Positions 63,015-64,000 of a DNA stretch of 64,000 nucleotides are shown piece after piece (positions within the stretch are counted from its first letter, which is position 1; every line of letters begins with the position of its first letter). The stretch comes from Plectosphaerella cucumerina (lineage: Eukaryota; Ascomycota; Sordariomycetes; Glomerellales; Plectosphaerellaceae), in contig JAGPXD010000002.1 of NCBI GenBank assembly GCA_020746995.1, forward strand, positions 7,440,001 to 7,504,000, read 5' to 3'. A model generated the notes under the pieces. The model searched no databases. It was not told the origin of the DNA and was given only the letters and a program-made list of their open reading frames with translations. The position numbers and the translations under genes are program-made.

Positions 63015-63702
63015 TTTGATGCAGGGGAGTCGTGGTGCTGCGTGAACCACGAGCTTCTGACAGATTCGCCTCATGGAAAGGATGGGACCAGTGCGAAAGA
63101 TATACTCGCGAGAAGTGCTGTGCCGCAGGGCTGATTTCCCACAGCATTCTCCGGCTGAATCCTTTGACAAGGATATGTCTTCACCTTTCTCAATGCATCT
63201 TCGTGGGCGCCAATGGGCAGGTCGTGAAGCACACCGAGGAAAGCGGAAGTACGGTTCGTCGGGCAACAGGGCCGCACCACGGCTGGGTAGGAGTGTCATC
63301 AGACTAACTCGGCAGGCCTTCTAAGTAGACAGTCATCTTGCGTATAATTTCTGGTCCAGGGAAGCAATCCGATGAAGACTGGAAAGTAGGTAAGCCATGT
63401 GACATACCAGTGGGCCAGGCCGAGCTGCAGACGGCGGGGTTGCCTACGGCACAGCATCGGACAGGCCGTAAAATCGTGTATCTCGTTCACACATGCAAGA
63501 CGCGTCGTCTCAGACGGGTTCTCGGGCATAGCTTCTCAATCTGGGCATGCAGGTGATCACAGCTGGGCACATTGACACGGCAGCACAGCCACGATGTGAG
63601 GTTCTTCCAGAAAATGCCCGTGTTGGGAGAAGCATGTATTGCAGGCTCAGCTGTCGATAGATGGAATATGTACGACGAGAAAGAAGGAGGGGAAGTTGAC
63701 GG
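63015..63702. other. Intergenic, S33 promoter and GH53 3' end
   Basis: About 690 bp between two minus-strand genes; contains the promoter of the S33 gene. No other feature seen. Confidence 0.45.
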
Positions 63703-64000
63703 TTAGATCCGGCCAAACACGGACAGGCTCGAAAGAGCGTTGCCAGGCCACGAGAAGAGGGTGTTGGAGTCGCAGGATGACCCAAGGGCCTGGTTGTTCA
63801 TCCATGCAGGCTCCCAATAGTACAGGCCCACACCGCGGTTGACACCGTCGACGACCCCGGCGACCCGACGGATGAACTCTGCCTGCCCAGCCGCAGAAAA
63901 AGGAATATCCCGCAGGTCGGCGGGGAAGGGGAAGCGAGGCGACGGGCATGCCGTGGGCCAGTTGAGCTCAGCGACGACAATCTCCTTGCCCCAGCGGCTC
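63703..64000 (-). CDS. GH53 arabinogalactan endo-beta-1,4-galactanase, C-terminal part (partial)
   Basis: Minus-strand gene cut by the window end: 98 codons and a stop (TAA at 63705-63703), the N-terminal part lying beyond base 64000. Translation contains VVAELNWPTACPSP and, near the end, VGLYYWEPAWMNNQALGSSC; YYWEPAW and LGSSC are GH53 signature elements, though I would normally place the catalytic nucleophile at a Glu in the region ExNWP, and here AELNWP fits. GH53 enzymes are secreted and cut beta-1,4-galactan side chains of plant pectin (rhamnogalacturonan I). The C-terminus is the usual short one (SVFGRI). It supports a plant-degrading lifestyle. Strong family call, partial gene. Confidence 0.88.
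   Translation of the reverse strand, partial: SRWGKEIVVAELNWPTACPSPRFPFPADLRDIPFSAAGQAEFIRRVAGVVDGVNRGVGLYYWEPAWMNNQALGSSCDSNTLFSWPGNALSSLSVFGRI

Noticed and set aside
1..64000. CRISPR arrays, prokaryotic operons, ribosomal RNA genes, complete transposons
   Set aside because: No repeat-spacer pattern, Shine-Dalgarno context, rRNA or transposase/reverse transcriptase frame was seen; all supported genes are eukaryotic with short introns.

Overview
The window is nuclear DNA of a filamentous ascomycete (Pezizomycotina), probably a Sordariomycete with a plant-associated lifestyle. The genes are GC-rich with short introns (about 47-102 nt) carrying GTAAG-type donors, CTRAC-like branch points and YAG acceptors. 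The gene families are typical of such fungi: Zn2Cys6 regulator, Pth11-like receptor, AcuF-type zinc finger, DUF7580, DUF6604 and GH53. No species can be fixed from the sequence alone. Exon structures were read by hand; 24 intact gene models, one disrupted gene and one gene cut by the window end are reported.

Region 1 (1-21 kb) is core genome: a FAR1/WRKY-GCM1-type regulator with a polyQ tract, the ribosome assembly factor Notchless/Rsa4, a trehalose synthase complex subunit of TslA/Tps3 type, a branched-chain aminotransferase, a CSC1/OSCA-type channel and an MFS drug/polyamine transporter. A 5.9-kb stretch with no recognisable gene precedes the trehalose gene.

Region 2 (21-31.5 kb) holds an FAD monooxygenase fused to a DUF6314 domain, an LdhA-type D-lactate dehydrogenase and a cAMP-receptor-like GPCR. 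A 40-bp direct repeat upstream of the monooxygenase duplicates a TGACTCA (CPC1/Gcn4/AP-1 type) site.

Region 3 (31.8-53.2 kb) is accessory in character. It has a DUF6604 gene broken by a stop codon and a frameshift, a small P-loop ATPase, a Zn2Cys6 regulator divergent from an alpha/beta hydrolase, and a low-complexity protein. An AcuF-type zinc-finger protein is divergent from a DUF7580 protein whose two ends resemble a HeLo-like helix and a degenerate kinase lobe. Beyond lie a second alpha/beta hydrolase, an F-box/ankyrin protein with exact 18-bp repeats, an orphan 131-residue protein, an NmrA-like protein and a BIM1-like secreted protein. The divergent zinc-finger/DUF7580 pair is the best candidate for an undescribed signalling or self-recognition system, but this is inference.

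Region 4 (55-64 kb) looks environment-facing: a Pth11-like receptor without a CFEM domain, a secreted GMC oxidoreductase, a short-chain dehydrogenase, a secreted S33 tripeptidyl-peptidase-like hydrolase and the C-terminal end of a GH53 endo-galactanase.
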